DNA of 64,000 bases, from assembly GCF_000002515.2 (NCBI RefSeq), contig NC_006040.1, forward strand, positions 620,001 to 684,000. The letters run 5' to 3'. The stretch comes from Kluyveromyces lactis. Taxonomy: Eukaryota; Ascomycota; Saccharomycetes; Saccharomycetales; Saccharomycetaceae. Below are positions 30,626-40,560 of this stretch, piece by piece; the stretch's first letter is position 1; each line of letters begins with the position of its first letter. The notes under the pieces were generated by a model. It saw only the letters and a program-made list of their open reading frames with translations. It searched no databases and was not told the origin of the DNA. The translations under genes and the position numbers were made by a program.

Positions 30626-31738
30626 ATGTCAGTTTGTATAGTTGGTGCCGGTGTTATTGGTTTGTCAAGTGCGCTGAGACTACTGGAAACAAGACCCGAT
30701 ATCAGGACTATAACAATTGTATCCGAACAATTCCCGCAAGATCAGCCAATCAATCATACGTTCACATCACCATGGGCAGGTGCTCATTTTAGACCATTCC
30801 CACACAGAGATTCTGATTATGCTTCGGATAAACGTGAGAGTGAATATACCAGAGTGACTTATAACTATTTCAAACGTAAATCTAAGCAGTGGTTGAGTGA
30901 GGCCACTGTTGAATTCATGAACGGGATCGATTGGTTAGAAAATCCGAGCATCGAATACCAACGCTTAGGAGCAGGGTATAATGGATCCAGCTTGGAAAAA
31001 TTCCAACAGCAAGATTCCAACTTGCCTGCAGGTGTCACTTTCGGTTGTAGCTATGAAACGTGGTGTTTGAATGCTCCATTGTATTTACTGTTCCTTTACG
31101 ACCAGGTAATGAAAAAGAGTGAGCAACAGAACGTTAACATTAGAGTAAAGAGAATCAAGCTTGAGAAATTAAAAGATATTTGCGAGCTTTACCCTGATGT
31201 TAATATTGTGGTCAATGCTTCAGGTTGTGGGTTACAATGGGAAGGAGGTTTAGATCCTAAATGTTTCCTTGTCAGAGGTCAAACTTTATTACTTGATGTT
31301 GGTGACAAGCATGACACCATACCATATGCACATGCGACTATCACACATCAAGCAAAGAGTGGTGACTGGACCTTCGTCATTAAGAGACCTGGAAAGAATG
31401 GCAAGAAGGCATATTATATTCTTGGTGGTACCAAACAACCTGGTGATTATAGTGTAATGCCTCGTGATACAGATACTGAGAAGCTCATTGGAAGAGGTAA
31501 GAAACTTTTCCCTGAATTGCTTGAAAACTTCGAAATCAAGAACGTCAACGTTGGTTTCAGACCGCTAAGAGTAGGAGGTTCGCGTGTAGAACTCGAGTTC
31601 AATAAGAGTCCTGATGGAGAACAAATGCCAGTTATTCATGCTTATGGTCTTGGTGGGATGGGATTCGAGACCTCGATGGGTGTTGCCTACCACATTCAAA
31701 AATTGTACAACAACGTCTTCTCCACTTCAAAATTATGA
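30626..31738 (+). CDS. DAO1: D-amino-acid oxidase, peroxisomal
   Basis: 370 residues. FAD dinucleotide-binding GAGVIG at 7-12, THTFTSPWAGAHFRPFP-like active-site entry at 47-58, and the DAO signature VIHAYGLGGMGFETSMGVA at 336-354, which fits the family pattern completely. The protein ends in SKL, a perfect peroxisomal PTS1. It oxidises D-amino acids to keto acids, ammonia and hydrogen peroxide; neutral versus acidic D-amino-acid preference cannot be told by eye. S. cerevisiae has no such gene, and here it interrupts the CDC4-IES1 block. It would supply ammonium, and two ammonium permeases lie 11-15 kb away. Confidence 0.95.
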   Translation: MSVCIVGAGVIGLSSALRLLETRPDIRTITIVSEQFPQDQPINHTFTSPWAGAHFRPFPHRDSDYASDKRESEYTRVTYNYFKRKSKQWLSEATVEFMNGIDWLENPSIEYQRLGAGYNGSSLEKFQQQDSNLPAGVTFGCSYETWCLNAPLYLLFLYDQVMKKSEQQNVNIRVKRIKLEKLKDICELYPDVNIVVNASGCGLQWEGGLDPKCFLVRGQTLLLDVGDKHDTIPYAHATITHQAKSGDWTFVIKRPGKNGKKAYYILGGTKQPGDYSVMPRDTDTEKLIGRGKKLFPELLENFEIKNVNVGFRPLRVGGSRVELEFNKSPDGEQMPVIHAYGLGGMGFETSMGVAYHIQKLYNNVFSTSKL

Positions 31739-31917
31739 TGTGCGCTTGCATCGAAATTAAAGACTACCTACTGGACATTTCACATTAAAGTAAATAATTC
31801 TGTAAATAAAGACCACGCAGCATTTTAAGTTAACTTTATTTGAAAGTATCAATAACGATTACACTTCATTCGAATGAAGGGATTGTACAACGGAGGTTGT
31901 TACTAAGTAAAAAAAGT

Positions 31918-32211
31918 ATGCATCTCAGTAACGAAGTGAGTGGTGCCGTCAGGACGTTTACGTATTTTATGGTAAGTGGAACTCATTATATGTTGAAGGG
32001 TGTAGATTACATTTCGTTATATGGTGAGGAACCCAGTGCAATTGAGCAAGCTTACGCCATATTCATGAATGTGTTGGAAATAGATGAACAAGGGAAAGTT
32101 ATCAACGTCAAACATGCCGAGAAACGAGCAACAGACTACATTAGGTCTTACTGTGAATCGACCTTCGAGGTTGATCCACCTTTCGAAGATTGGGAAGTTC
32201 AGTTATATTGA
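31918..32211 (+). CDS. small protein resembling a bacterial domain of unknown function
   Basis: 97 residues from the first ATG (31918); the frame is open 26 codons further upstream but only from TTG. Features: SGAVRTFTYFMVSG 9-22, a helix EQAYAIFMNVLEIDEQGKV 43-61, HAEKRATDYIRSYC 65-78 and the end DPPFEDWEVQLY. From memory this closing motif and the VLEID...A..RA..Y...YC pattern belong to a small bacterial family of unknown function, not to yeast families. It lies 179 bp after the D-amino-acid oxidase on the same strand and is absent from the S. cerevisiae block. Transfer from bacteria is inferred. No signal peptide or membrane segment. Confidence 0.65.
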   Translation: MHLSNEVSGAVRTFTYFMVSGTHYMLKGVDYISLYGEEPSAIEQAYAIFMNVLEIDEQGKVINVKHAEKRATDYIRSYCESTFEVDPPFEDWEVQLY

Positions 32212-32789
32212 AAAATGTACCTCCATTAGCAACTATTTTAGACCGGCGTTGGTTTTCTGGGAGCAATTGGCTGCTTATACACCAGAATAGTGTATGTTTA
32301 GAGGCTGCTACATAGTCAAAAGATAGTATTAGTATTCATACATGATATCAACCTTTATTCACACTGGATATAGGCAACCAATTATAAATCCGGGTAACTT
32401 GTAGTTTACGTTGACTATCAAAGAGAATCAACCAAAAGGTAATAACGTCCAGTAAACTTAAACAGTAAAACAGAAGTTTTCTGATATAAAGAAGGTGGAA
32501 AAGCCAGACTTAAAACATTAGAGAACGTATAAATTTGAAGAAATTCATTATTGGTTCCATATATAGTACCCCTAATTGGAGATCTAATTGGGTATCTGCG
32601 TTCTCTGTTTTTCTAATTAGGAGACAGACAACTTTTTATTGAATAACAGAGCGGAAAGCAATTGTTACTATCTTTTATGAACTGCTAGTACCAAATTACA
32701 AACTTATAACACCTAGAAATTTTCCAATTCAATTTAAGATTACCTTTTCTTACATTTGCATTATTGATCAGCTCTAAAAGATTTCAACA
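32212..32789. promoter_or_regulatory. IES1 upstream region with Reb1 site
   Basis: 578 bp. A Reb1-type CCGGGTAA lies at 32390-32397, 393 bp before the IES1 ATG. No further gene. Confidence 0.5.
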
Positions 32790-34859
32790 ATGGCAAAGCG
32801 GGTGTATGATCCCATTCACGATACTTATCAGATACAAGTTACTCCAGAGCCGCCTGTGCTTTCACAGCCGCGACCAGATGGTAACGAAGAGGAAGACAGA
32901 GACTCGGATTCTACTCAGTCAGAACCTTCTCAATCAGCTGCAATTTCCATGCCAGATTCTTCTAATGACGAAAATAAATATTATGAGAAGGAATCAACGG
33001 TGTCCGCAGATTCTCCTAATTCAGCATTGCCATCTGATTCACAGCATTCCGTAATACCTCCTCCGCCACCAATGGAGCTGGTTCAATACCCAGGGAATGA
33101 GAGGAAATCCAAACATTCTCATGCTATGAACTTTATGACAACTACCCTGAGACCAAAACCTAAGGCAAAAGAACCAAGCCGATACACTCGCCATTTAAAG
33201 AAATCTGACGGTGAACCTTTCACTCGTAAGGACATTCAATATGAGTTCCTTTCGAACCTTCTATCTGACACAAGACAAATATTTAGTAATCCGTTCCAAG
33301 ATTTCTTTCCCTTGGAATACACACCAGAGGAAGGTAAAGTGGTGAACGTCACGGATGTGGACTATAATGCAAGAACTTTCATCAAAACCGAAAAATTAAC
33401 TTTTTCTCAGATATACATTTTAACTATCGCTTCTTCAAGTAAATGTTCCAAAGTATTACGGGATAAACTACTTTTTGATCATCATGTAGCGTTTTCTACG
33501 TGCATATTATCATTGTTGGTGAATATGGGAAGATTGAATACGACTGTAAATTTCTTTCTCGAAATGACTTCCCAGCTGCGTACCTTCCATTCAATTCCAT
33601 GTCTACAGCACTATAGTTCAGATCCTAAATCATTACAAGATACTCCAAGGATTAAGTCGATCCTCAAAACTATCCCACTTGGGTCCGACACTCCAATAGA
33701 GTTTCATAAATGGTACGCAGCAGATTACCCCCGTAATCCTAGCGAATGGGTAAATCCAGTATCTTTGATATTTGCTTTTTGCGAACAACATGCCATACTA
33801 GATTGGAATATTATAATTCCTAATTGTAAGCCCAAGACCTCTCTTTACCAATTATTTGATGATAATAATTATTCTCCACAGCTACGAGTCAATCTTTTCT
33901 TGTGGTTGATGTATATCCATATGGAGACGAACCTCACACCGGAATCGTTACAGTCTTCGAAACCTCTCTTCCAAGTCGAACCAAACGGAACGTTCTTATT
34001 GACTGCGTCTCATTTAGAACATGATATTGACACTCCAGTAGAGGTAACATACGGAGAAGAGCAATTGGAAAAGAGAATAAGCTTTTTGAATCAAACAGGA
34101 GCAGAGAGGACGATTGTCCAACAGACGATGGAAACTCCTCCTACAGGCCCCGATGATGAACCGTTGGATCCAGAAGCAGCACTAGAAGAACCGGTACCGG
34201 CTCCTCCACCACCAAAGCCCAAGCAGTCACGAGCTACATCAAAGGAAAAAGGAGGGAAGTCACAACCGGTGATAATCCAACAAGATACACAGCGAAAGAA
34301 GAGACAGTCGAATGCAGCAGGTTCTAAAAATAATTCGGAAGAAAACAACAATAACTCTGAAAGTAAAGCTGCAATAAGGGCTAAGATTCAACAAGATAAA
34401 GATGAGCGAGTACAGCAAAAAATTGATCTTGATAAAAATTTTAAAATTAGAGATGATTTGACTCAGACTCAATTGAGAACTAAATTGATTGAAGCCCATA
34501 AAATCACCAACAAGAAAAACCATGAGTTAGGCTTAGTTAAGTTATTTGACGAATTCGAAGATGTTCCTCTTGCAACTATTATTGGTATCCGGGGGAAAAA
34601 GAGAAAGAAGTTCAGTGACGGCATTTTAGGATATGAGACAGACATGTTAGGAGTGCTACGCCATTCAAAAAGAACAATGCTCAAAAGGCTAAGAGAGAAA
34701 CGCGGAGTGCCCAACCCTGAAGAAGAAAACAGCTCTGCTGTCCAAGAAGCAACGACTGAACCAAAAGTAATGGCTGAATCCACTGCAGAAACTCTGGCGG
34801 CAGATCCAACTGAAAAAGTGGAAAACGAAAGGAACGGAACTGCCTTCCATGACAGCTGA
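32790..34859 (+). CDS. IES1: Ies1, INO80 chromatin-remodelling complex subunit
   Basis: 689 residues (692 in S. cerevisiae). Ser/Pro/acidic N-terminus, a proline run near 92-97, a globular central region about 130-430, then a highly charged, Lys/Glu/Asn-rich helical tail with an RGKKRKKF basic patch. No enzyme motif. Ies1 is a nuclear, fungal-specific INO80 subunit. The call rests on length, overall character and synteny with YFL013C, which lies between CDC4 and HSP12. Convergent with CTF19, the two stops being 49 bp apart. Confidence 0.82.
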   Translation: MAKRVYDPIHDTYQIQVTPEPPVLSQPRPDGNEEEDRDSDSTQSEPSQSAAISMPDSSNDENKYYEKESTVSADSPNSALPSDSQHSVIPPPPPMELVQYPGNERKSKHSHAMNFMTTTLRPKPKAKEPSRYTRHLKKSDGEPFTRKDIQYEFLSNLLSDTRQIFSNPFQDFFPLEYTPEEGKVVNVTDVDYNARTFIKTEKLTFSQIYILTIASSSKCSKVLRDKLLFDHHVAFSTCILSLLVNMGRLNTTVNFFLEMTSQLRTFHSIPCLQHYSSDPKSLQDTPRIKSILKTIPLGSDTPIEFHKWYAADYPRNPSEWVNPVSLIFAFCEQHAILDWNIIIPNCKPKTSLYQLFDDNNYSPQLRVNLFLWLMYIHMETNLTPESLQSSKPLFQVEPNGTFLLTASHLEHDIDTPVEVTYGEEQLEKRISFLNQTGAERTIVQQTMETPPTGPDDEPLDPEAALEEPVPAPPPPKPKQSRATSKEKGGKSQPVIIQQDTQRKKRQSNAAGSKNNSEENNNNSESKAAIRAKIQQDKDERVQQKIDLDKNFKIRDDLTQTQLRTKLIEAHKITNKKNHELGLVKLFDEFEDVPLATIIGIRGKKRKKFSDGILGYETDMLGVLRHSKRTMLKRLREKRGVPNPEEENSSAVQEATTEPKVMAESTAETLAADPTEKVENERNGTAFHDS

Positions 34860-34908
34860 ATAGTTCCAACTTCTGCGAACGATAGTAACACTAATAATGA
34901 CATTGTAA

Positions 34909-35721
34909 TTAAATAATTGTAGATCCATATTTAATGACTCCTAATTGAATTCCATACTGGTATATAAGGAAATCCAAAATTTTCTGTACTTTGTTGGTCA
35001 GTATCAACGTTTCTGGGTATGGCGATGGTAAATTCCAGTAACAGTGAAAAGAAACCTCTAAATCATTAAGAGTTATGGTATTGTTAGATGCCCTAATGAA
35101 TTTACTTGCCTCGACGATCTTTGATATCATTTGCTCGTGAAGTTCCTTTATCCTAAGAAATTGTACGACAGCCATCATAGCAACATTCACGTTCTGAGTA
35201 TCTTCGGCATATTGAATTATAGGCTGTAACTCAACTTCAAACGCATTCAAGTCAATAGCCATGGAACGAATACTCTCGTTTTCTACTGCTATTCTGAAAG
35301 AGGCGGTGAAACTACCTTTACGTAGCAGGATCATATCCTTTTCACATGTGACTGTAACATCATTTAGTGTAATATCCAGATATTTCTTTCTCTGTTCAAT
35401 GTTTAAGCTCGGTAACACACGCGGTAGTGGATTATTGCTCGATTGTGATGAATCACTGACGGCATTGTCGTTTCTTCGTAGTAGTTTCAATAGAAGTTTA
35501 TCATCTAACTGTACACTTCTGGGTTCCACGACTCTTGTTTGAGACAACTGATCCAAAAGCTCCGATCTTTGTCTCAATAGATTATTCTTGTGCTCTTGCA
35601 GTTTAATAAGCTTCAATTCTTCCGTTTCTATGACATCTGAATGCGAGGAAGGCTCATCTGAGTCATTACTCCCAGTGTTCCTTTCTGAATCTAACACGCC
35701 TGAACTTGAAGTAAAATCCAT
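34909..35721 (-). CDS. CTF19: Ctf19 (CENP-P), COMA kinetochore subunit
   Basis: 270 residues, much shorter than the S. cerevisiae 369 but the length known for Kluyveromyces Ctf19. Shared features with S. cerevisiae Ctf19: start MDFTS, then an acidic stretch and the coiled coil ELKLIKLQEHKNNLLRQRSE (35-54), and a C-terminal tandem RWD region from about 107 ending ILDFLIYQYGIQLGVIKYG. With Mcm21 it forms the scaffold that carries Ame1-Okp1 and binds Scc2/4 via its N-terminus. In S. cerevisiae the gene lies on chromosome XVI, so its place here between IES1 and HSP12 reflects rearrangement. Confidence 0.82.
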   Translation of the reverse strand: MDFTSSSGVLDSERNTGSNDSDEPSSHSDVIETEELKLIKLQEHKNNLLRQRSELLDQLSQTRVVEPRSVQLDDKLLLKLLRRNDNAVSDSSQSSNNPLPRVLPSLNIEQRKKYLDITLNDVTVTCEKDMILLRKGSFTASFRIAVENESIRSMAIDLNAFEVELQPIIQYAEDTQNVNVAMMAVVQFLRIKELHEQMISKIVEASKFIRASNNTITLNDLEVSFHCYWNLPSPYPETLILTNKVQKILDFLIYQYGIQLGVIKYGSTII

Positions 35722-36255
35722 TTAGATGAAATATTATTAACTAACTAACAGCTGCTGGGATCACGATCAACCCAGAAGCCCCATGTTATCTTGGACAGGT
35801 AAGATGACGATAAACGTAGTATTATAGGAAATACATAAAGAGAACTATTATCATAGGTATCACAGAAAAGAAAATAATTTTTCATTTTGTAACGTTGTTT
35901 CCTTTATAGTGTATATATATATATATGTTGTTTAACACATTTATGATTTTTTCAGTTTGAAAACATAACCATAAAAAAACCTTAAAATCGAGCCGGACAG
36001 ACACAATTAGAGGATAATGTTTCCAAGATGCAAGGAACGAATCCCACATCGGCATAAAAGTGACAGTCCATACAAGTGACTCAATAGAGGATACTATACA
36101 ATGGGCGGGGCACAAAACAATGAGTATTCTTTTTTAAATTCTTAGATTTCCTTTCATGTAAGGGAGGATGACATGTTGAGTATACGTTACGCATTAATGA
36201 TATAACAAGAGATCAGCGATATAAAAACAAATTATCAGTTTATCTCCTTCTCTCC
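35722..36255. other. CTF19 upstream / HSP12 downstream region
   Basis: 534 bp with a TA dinucleotide run of about 14 bp near 35913-35926. No gene seen. Confidence 0.45.
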
Positions 36256-36576
36256 TTATTTGGTGCCTTCTTCACCACCGTGAACTTGCTTGGAGATGTA
36301 CTCAGCAGCTTCACCTAGCTTGTTCTTGGCTTCATCGACATATTCTTGAGCGGTTTCACCGAAAGACTTTCCAGTAGCATCGTCCTTACCTTCTTGGGCA
36401 GAGTCGTGGACTGTTTGACCTAAACCTTTGTTTTCTTGTGGTTGAACCTTACCGGCCAGCTTGTCAGCTTGGTCAGTTACAACTTCCTTACCCTTTTCCA
36501 AGTAGCCCTTTTGAGAGTCTGGTTTGACAGATTCAGAAACCTTGTCACCGAAGTTCTTTCTAGCAGAGTCAGACAT
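36256..36576 (-). CDS. HSP12: Hsp12, stress-induced membrane-associated small protein
   Basis: 106 residues from the ATG at 36576 (109 in S. cerevisiae); the frame continues 24 codons upstream but MSDSARKNFGDKVSES is the conserved Hsp12 start. Highly charged, Gly/Lys/Gln-rich with no cysteine; conserved KPDSQKGYLEKGKE, DKLAGKVQPQENKG and the end QVHGGEE. Unfolded in solution and helical on membranes; stabilises the plasma membrane in heat, osmotic and stationary-phase stress. Preferred codons throughout. Synteny with YFL014W. Confidence 0.96.
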   Translation of the reverse strand: MSDSARKNFGDKVSESVKPDSQKGYLEKGKEVVTDQADKLAGKVQPQENKGLGQTVHDSAQEGKDDATGKSFGETAQEYVDEAKNKLGEAAEYISKQVHGGEEGTK

Positions 36577-38178
36577 TTTTATTATTAGTGTTTGTGTGTG
36601 TTTTGTATTGGATAACCTATTAAATTTGGCTTGGTTTATGAGGTTCAAATGAATATATTATATTAGGAAAGAAGGAGACTGGAATTAATTTGGAGCAAGA
36701 TGAATCAAGAGTCTGCTTATATACTTTTTGGTTTAGGGTTTTTCGATGGATCAAGTTACAGCAAAAAAAAACTTAGTGTGGGTTTGACCTTGTTTGGACA
36801 ACCAGGTTCCATTCGCAGATAATGATTTCCGAATGTAAAGGACACGCACATACGCAATGACCTCCACGATACCTCGTATGTCCATTTCTGACGTTTCCCT
36901 TGCCATTATCTCATCTAGTGAAAACGTCGCTGCGCTCGCTTTGTTTTTTTTTTTCAAAGCTTAGTTTCCAAAATTAAGGTAGTAATAATAGCAAAAGCAA
37001 TAGCATTACCTCATTGCCAATAGCAAAAATGGTGAAAGACACAAGGCACAAAGTACGGAGTCAAAAGGATGAGGTGGTAAATTCCTAATTCTTTGTAATT
37101 GGGTATGTTGCTATTAGGTAATAGCAAGGGTGTTTTTCGATTTCGAGAAACCTTGATTAACTAATCTGGAGCAATTGTATACGTAATGAATGATGTACCT
37201 TCGAAAACACACTAATACGGCCTGACTTCGTTGCTCGTCGCATCCTCGTATCTTCGATCAACAAAGAACCACAAGGAAGGTTTCTGAGTTTATTGGTGCT
37301 AAGTAGTCTTGCTTTTTCACCAGCCATTACTCGCCCCATTGTTCCGCTGAGGTTAAAATTAGATCGAAAAAAGCTCCTCGACAGATCATCACTGTCTCTC
37401 TCTTCCAACAATAGTAGATCAGTTCATTCCACCCTGGTGAATTGATGACAAGTTTCAGAGGGTATGATAATTATATCAATCATACGACGCAATTCATTTA
37501 TCATCAGCCTTTCTATACATTTCGCGATCTCATTTGCATGCAGATGACATTATCAAATCCGAACAAGATGGAAGTCCGTCTTGAAGGATGAGGAGGCTGC
37601 AAAACTTTGAAAATATTTTGAGCATCAAAGCGCGCATTGCGGTGAACCGAGGTAATGTGACATTCCAATATCTTTTTAGAAAGGATTTATATCTGTCGTG
37701 GGCTGCTTGCAAGTGTCAATTCCTTCTCCACATAATCCCATCTTGAATACACCGACAGGACGGTTGACAATAATAGTAAGTCACGTGTTTTCTAACAATC
37801 ACGTGATCGATTTTTCTCTTAAAGCTTCGGGTTCTCTTCGCATAACGCGTTACCCGCACTATCGGCATTTCATCGTAGCTTCTATCAAATTCCATTTTTT
37901 CTTTCAGCCTGAACATGTCAAGCAGAGGTTTCTCTAGAAAGGAAGCTTCAAAGTTTTTATAACATTGAAATCAGTCATGTCTCTTCTTTGATATAAATAT
38001 ACAAGCTAGCGTTCCACATTGATCAACCCTATTCGACTTACGGTGGCTCTAATCATTAGCTTTGTTTGAAAAAAGTACGCTGCCAGTCGCATTTAGAGAG
38101 AATTCGGACAAGGCGAGATTTAATAGGATCAAATACGTACTAGGGAGTTACAGAAAAAACTCATTTCCCCATATCCAT
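36577..38178. promoter_or_regulatory. divergent HSP12 / MDJ1 regulatory region
   Basis: 1602 bp, the widest divergent region in the window. On the MDJ1 side are E-boxes TCACGTG 37781-37787 and ATCACGTGAT 37798-37807, ACGCGT at 37845-37850 abutting a Reb1 TTACCCG at 37850-37856, and a heat-shock element at 37937-37951. No protein frame looks real. Confidence 0.55.
37937..37951 (+). promoter_or_regulatory. heat-shock element upstream of MDJ1
   Basis: AGAAAGGAAGCTTCA holds three 5-bp-spaced units (GAA 37938, GAA 37943, TTC 37948) including the GAAnnTTC core, 228-242 bp before the MDJ1 ATG. Hsf1 control of MDJ1 is established in S. cerevisiae; use of this site is inferred. Confidence 0.6.
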
Positions 38179-39594
38179 ATGTTTAAGAGATATTTATTAC
38201 AATACCCACGTCAATTCCATACGGCAAGACTTCTAAGACAAGAGTTTAAGGATCCTTATAAGGTCCTTGGGATTAACAAGAACTCCAGTCAGTCCGACAT
38301 TAAGAAAGCGTACTACAAGCTGGCCAAGAAGTATCATCCGGATATAAATAAGGAAGAAGACTCTCAGAAGAAGTTCCATGATTTGCAAAACGCGTATGAA
38401 ATATTAAGCGATGAAGATAAGAGGAAACAGTATGATCAATTCGGTGCTGCTGCATTCAGCCAAGCTGGTGGTGCCGGTGGACCAGGCGGTGCCTATGGCG
38501 GTGCTGGTGCTGGTGGTGCACAAGGATTCGGAGGCTTTGGAGGGTTCGATTTCGGTGGATTGAACTTTGAAGATCTTTTCGGAAGTGCGTTTGGTGGTGG
38601 TGGTGGTGGTGGTGCCGGAGGCAGGAGAGCTGGTTCGCATGGAGCAGGATTTGGCGGTTCCGATTTTGTCCGTGAATATAAAGGTGAGAATGTCACTGTA
38701 CCATTCCAAGTATCCTTCAAAGATGCCGTCTTCGGTGTGAAGAATGTCAAATTGAATTACCAATGCTACGATCCGTGTTCGTCATGTGATGGAAGTGGGT
38801 TGAAAGCTGGACATTCGAGAAGTGTTTGTCCTACATGTCATGGTACAGGTACTCAGGTACATGTAAGAGCAGGTTTCCAAATGGCCTCTACTTGTCAAAC
38901 ATGTGATGGTGAGGGTTCAACTATTAAGGACAGCGATAAATGTGGTACCTGTCATAGCCACGGTTTCAAATTGAATTCAAATAAAACTATCACCGTAGAC
39001 TTACCTCACGGACTTCAGGACGGTGACACAATTAGAGTACCTAACCAAGGTAGTTACCCCGGTATGGCTATCGATCCGTCCATGAAATCTGAATTGCATT
39101 TAACCAGAGGCGATTTGTTGATTCGTGTCAGAGTCAGGAAAGACACAAGATTCCAAGTTTCAAATAATTACGACATCATTTACACTCAGGAAATCCCAAT
39201 TACAACGGCAGCACTAGGTGGCGTCATTGAAGTACCCACCGTAGAGGAAGAAAAGATCAGATTGAAGGTCAGCTCTGGTACTCAACACGATCAAGTCATC
39301 AGAATTCCAAATAAGGGTGTCCCTCGTGGAGCTAGAGGTGACAGGGGTGACATGCTTGTCAAGTTCAAGATTGTTATCAAAAAACCAAAGGATGAAACAG
39401 AACGTTATCTATGGGAGACCTTGGCCCACTTGACCAATGATACCACTGCAAGAAGGACCATTACTCCCTCTGGATCGTCGGCTAAGGACAACTCTTCCTC
39501 TGCTGATAAAGACACAGTTGAAAACAATGAAGGAACCATCAAGAAATTGGAAAATTTCTTGTCTAACACTTTAAAGAAGATCAGAGGGGAATGA
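38179..39594 (+). CDS. MDJ1: Mdj1, mitochondrial type I DnaJ co-chaperone
   Basis: 471 residues from the first ATG, 38179; the open frame upstream has only TTG. Basic presequence [20 protein letters not shown]-domain 25-88 with HPD 53-55, Gly/Phe-rich linker 94-160, four zinc motifs at 200-207, 217-224, 239-246 and 255-262, then the substrate-binding domains. It stimulates matrix Hsp70 Ssc1, partnering Mge1. The fourth zinc motif reads CGTCHSHG, with Ser where Gly is usual; all eight cysteines are kept. Synteny with YFL016C. Confidence 0.96.
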   Translation: MFKRYLLQYPRQFHTARLLRQEFKDPYKVLGINKNSSQSDIKKAYYKLAKKYHPDINKEEDSQKKFHDLQNAYEILSDEDKRKQYDQFGAAAFSQAGGAGGPGGAYGGAGAGGAQGFGGFGGFDFGGLNFEDLFGSAFGGGGGGGAGGRRAGSHGAGFGGSDFVREYKGENVTVPFQVSFKDAVFGVKNVKLNYQCYDPCSSCDGSGLKAGHSRSVCPTCHGTGTQVHVRAGFQMASTCQTCDGEGSTIKDSDKCGTCHSHGFKLNSNKTITVDLPHGLQDGDTIRVPNQGSYPGMAIDPSMKSELHLTRGDLLIRVRVRKDTRFQVSNNYDIIYTQEIPITTAALGGVIEVPTVEEEKIRLKVSSGTQHDQVIRIPNKGVPRGARGDRGDMLVKFKIVIKKPKDETERYLWETLAHLTNDTTARRTITPSGSSAKDNSSSADKDTVENNEGTIKKLENFLSNTLKKIRGE

Positions 39595-40136
39595 AATCCT
39601 TAAATCGCATATATGCTCTCCCGTCATACATTCCACCTTCATTCTTTCATAATTCTTTGATTGGATGAACTAATTACGACATTGGCATTCTCATTATTCA
39701 TGTACCACTTACAGCAGTCATAGCCAGTAATTGCATATACTGCACATTATTTTATAAAACCCTTTAACATCATGTAAATACCAATTTCCCTATATATATA
39801 TATAATTGCACTTAGCGCATAATACTTATCGTTTTGATATTCTCTTACTAGTTATCCCTACTTACCATATTTAGCTCGGGATTGAAATTCATGCCAATGA
39901 CAACGAATGTTTTCAGTAAGGGTCGATATGCTTTAGTAACTTATTCTGACCATCGTTGTCTTCTTAACATTGTGACATTGAAAATTACTTTTGAATGGAA
40001 AAAGCATAATTATGTACAAAATTCATCAATTGAAATATACTGAAGATAAATTTCGAAGGACTTTTGCCAAGAGTTAAGAGACTATATCTACGACTTATCA
40101 CTTCCGTACGACCCATTATAAACCATCCAATATTCC
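39595..40136. other. MDJ1-SMX2 intergenic region
   Basis: 542 bp, AT-rich, with a TA run near 39791-39804. Holds the SMX2 promoter. No gene seen. Confidence 0.45.
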
Positions 40137-40436
40137 ATGACATCTCCAGATTTGAGAAAAGTATGTTTACCCCTGTTTTCCAGGAAAAATCTTATCAGAA
40201 TTTAAATTACTAACTATAATATGATTCGTTGCAAACAGTACATGGACAAGAAACTCATTCTACAGCTTAACGGCAATAGGAAAATTATTGGAATATTACG
40301 AGGATATGATGCATTTTTGAACTTAGTACTGGATAATCCAATACAGATTTTCGAAGAAGGAGAGGTCCAAATGGGACCCCAGACTGTTGTTAGAGGTAAC
40401 TCCATTGTATCGATAGAACCTCTTGACAGTTTGTAA
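40137..40436 (+). CDS. SMX2: SmG (Smx2) spliceosomal core protein, with intron
   Basis: Two exons: 40137-40160 (encodes MTSPDLRK) and 40239-40436 (from YMDKKLILQLNGNRK). The 78-nt intron has donor GTATGT at 40161, branch TACTAAC at 40208-40214 and acceptor CAG ending 40238. The 73-residue product fits SmG (77 in S. cerevisiae): Sm1 motif MDKKLILQLNGNRKIIGILRG and Sm2 motif VVRGNSIVSIEPL. An unspliced ATG at 40221 would give a wrong N-terminus. SmG is part of the heteroheptameric ring on U1, U2, U4 and U5 snRNAs. As far as I recall the S. cerevisiae gene has no intron. Confidence 0.93.
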
Positions 40437-40560
40437 GAGCAGAAGGGAGACAAATACAACTCAATGTGTCGGAACACTTTACTTAGTGACATTTACGTAC
40501 AATGAATTATGCTAGTAGAAAGGAAGGATAGATATGATAGAGCGCACACTGGTTACAACA

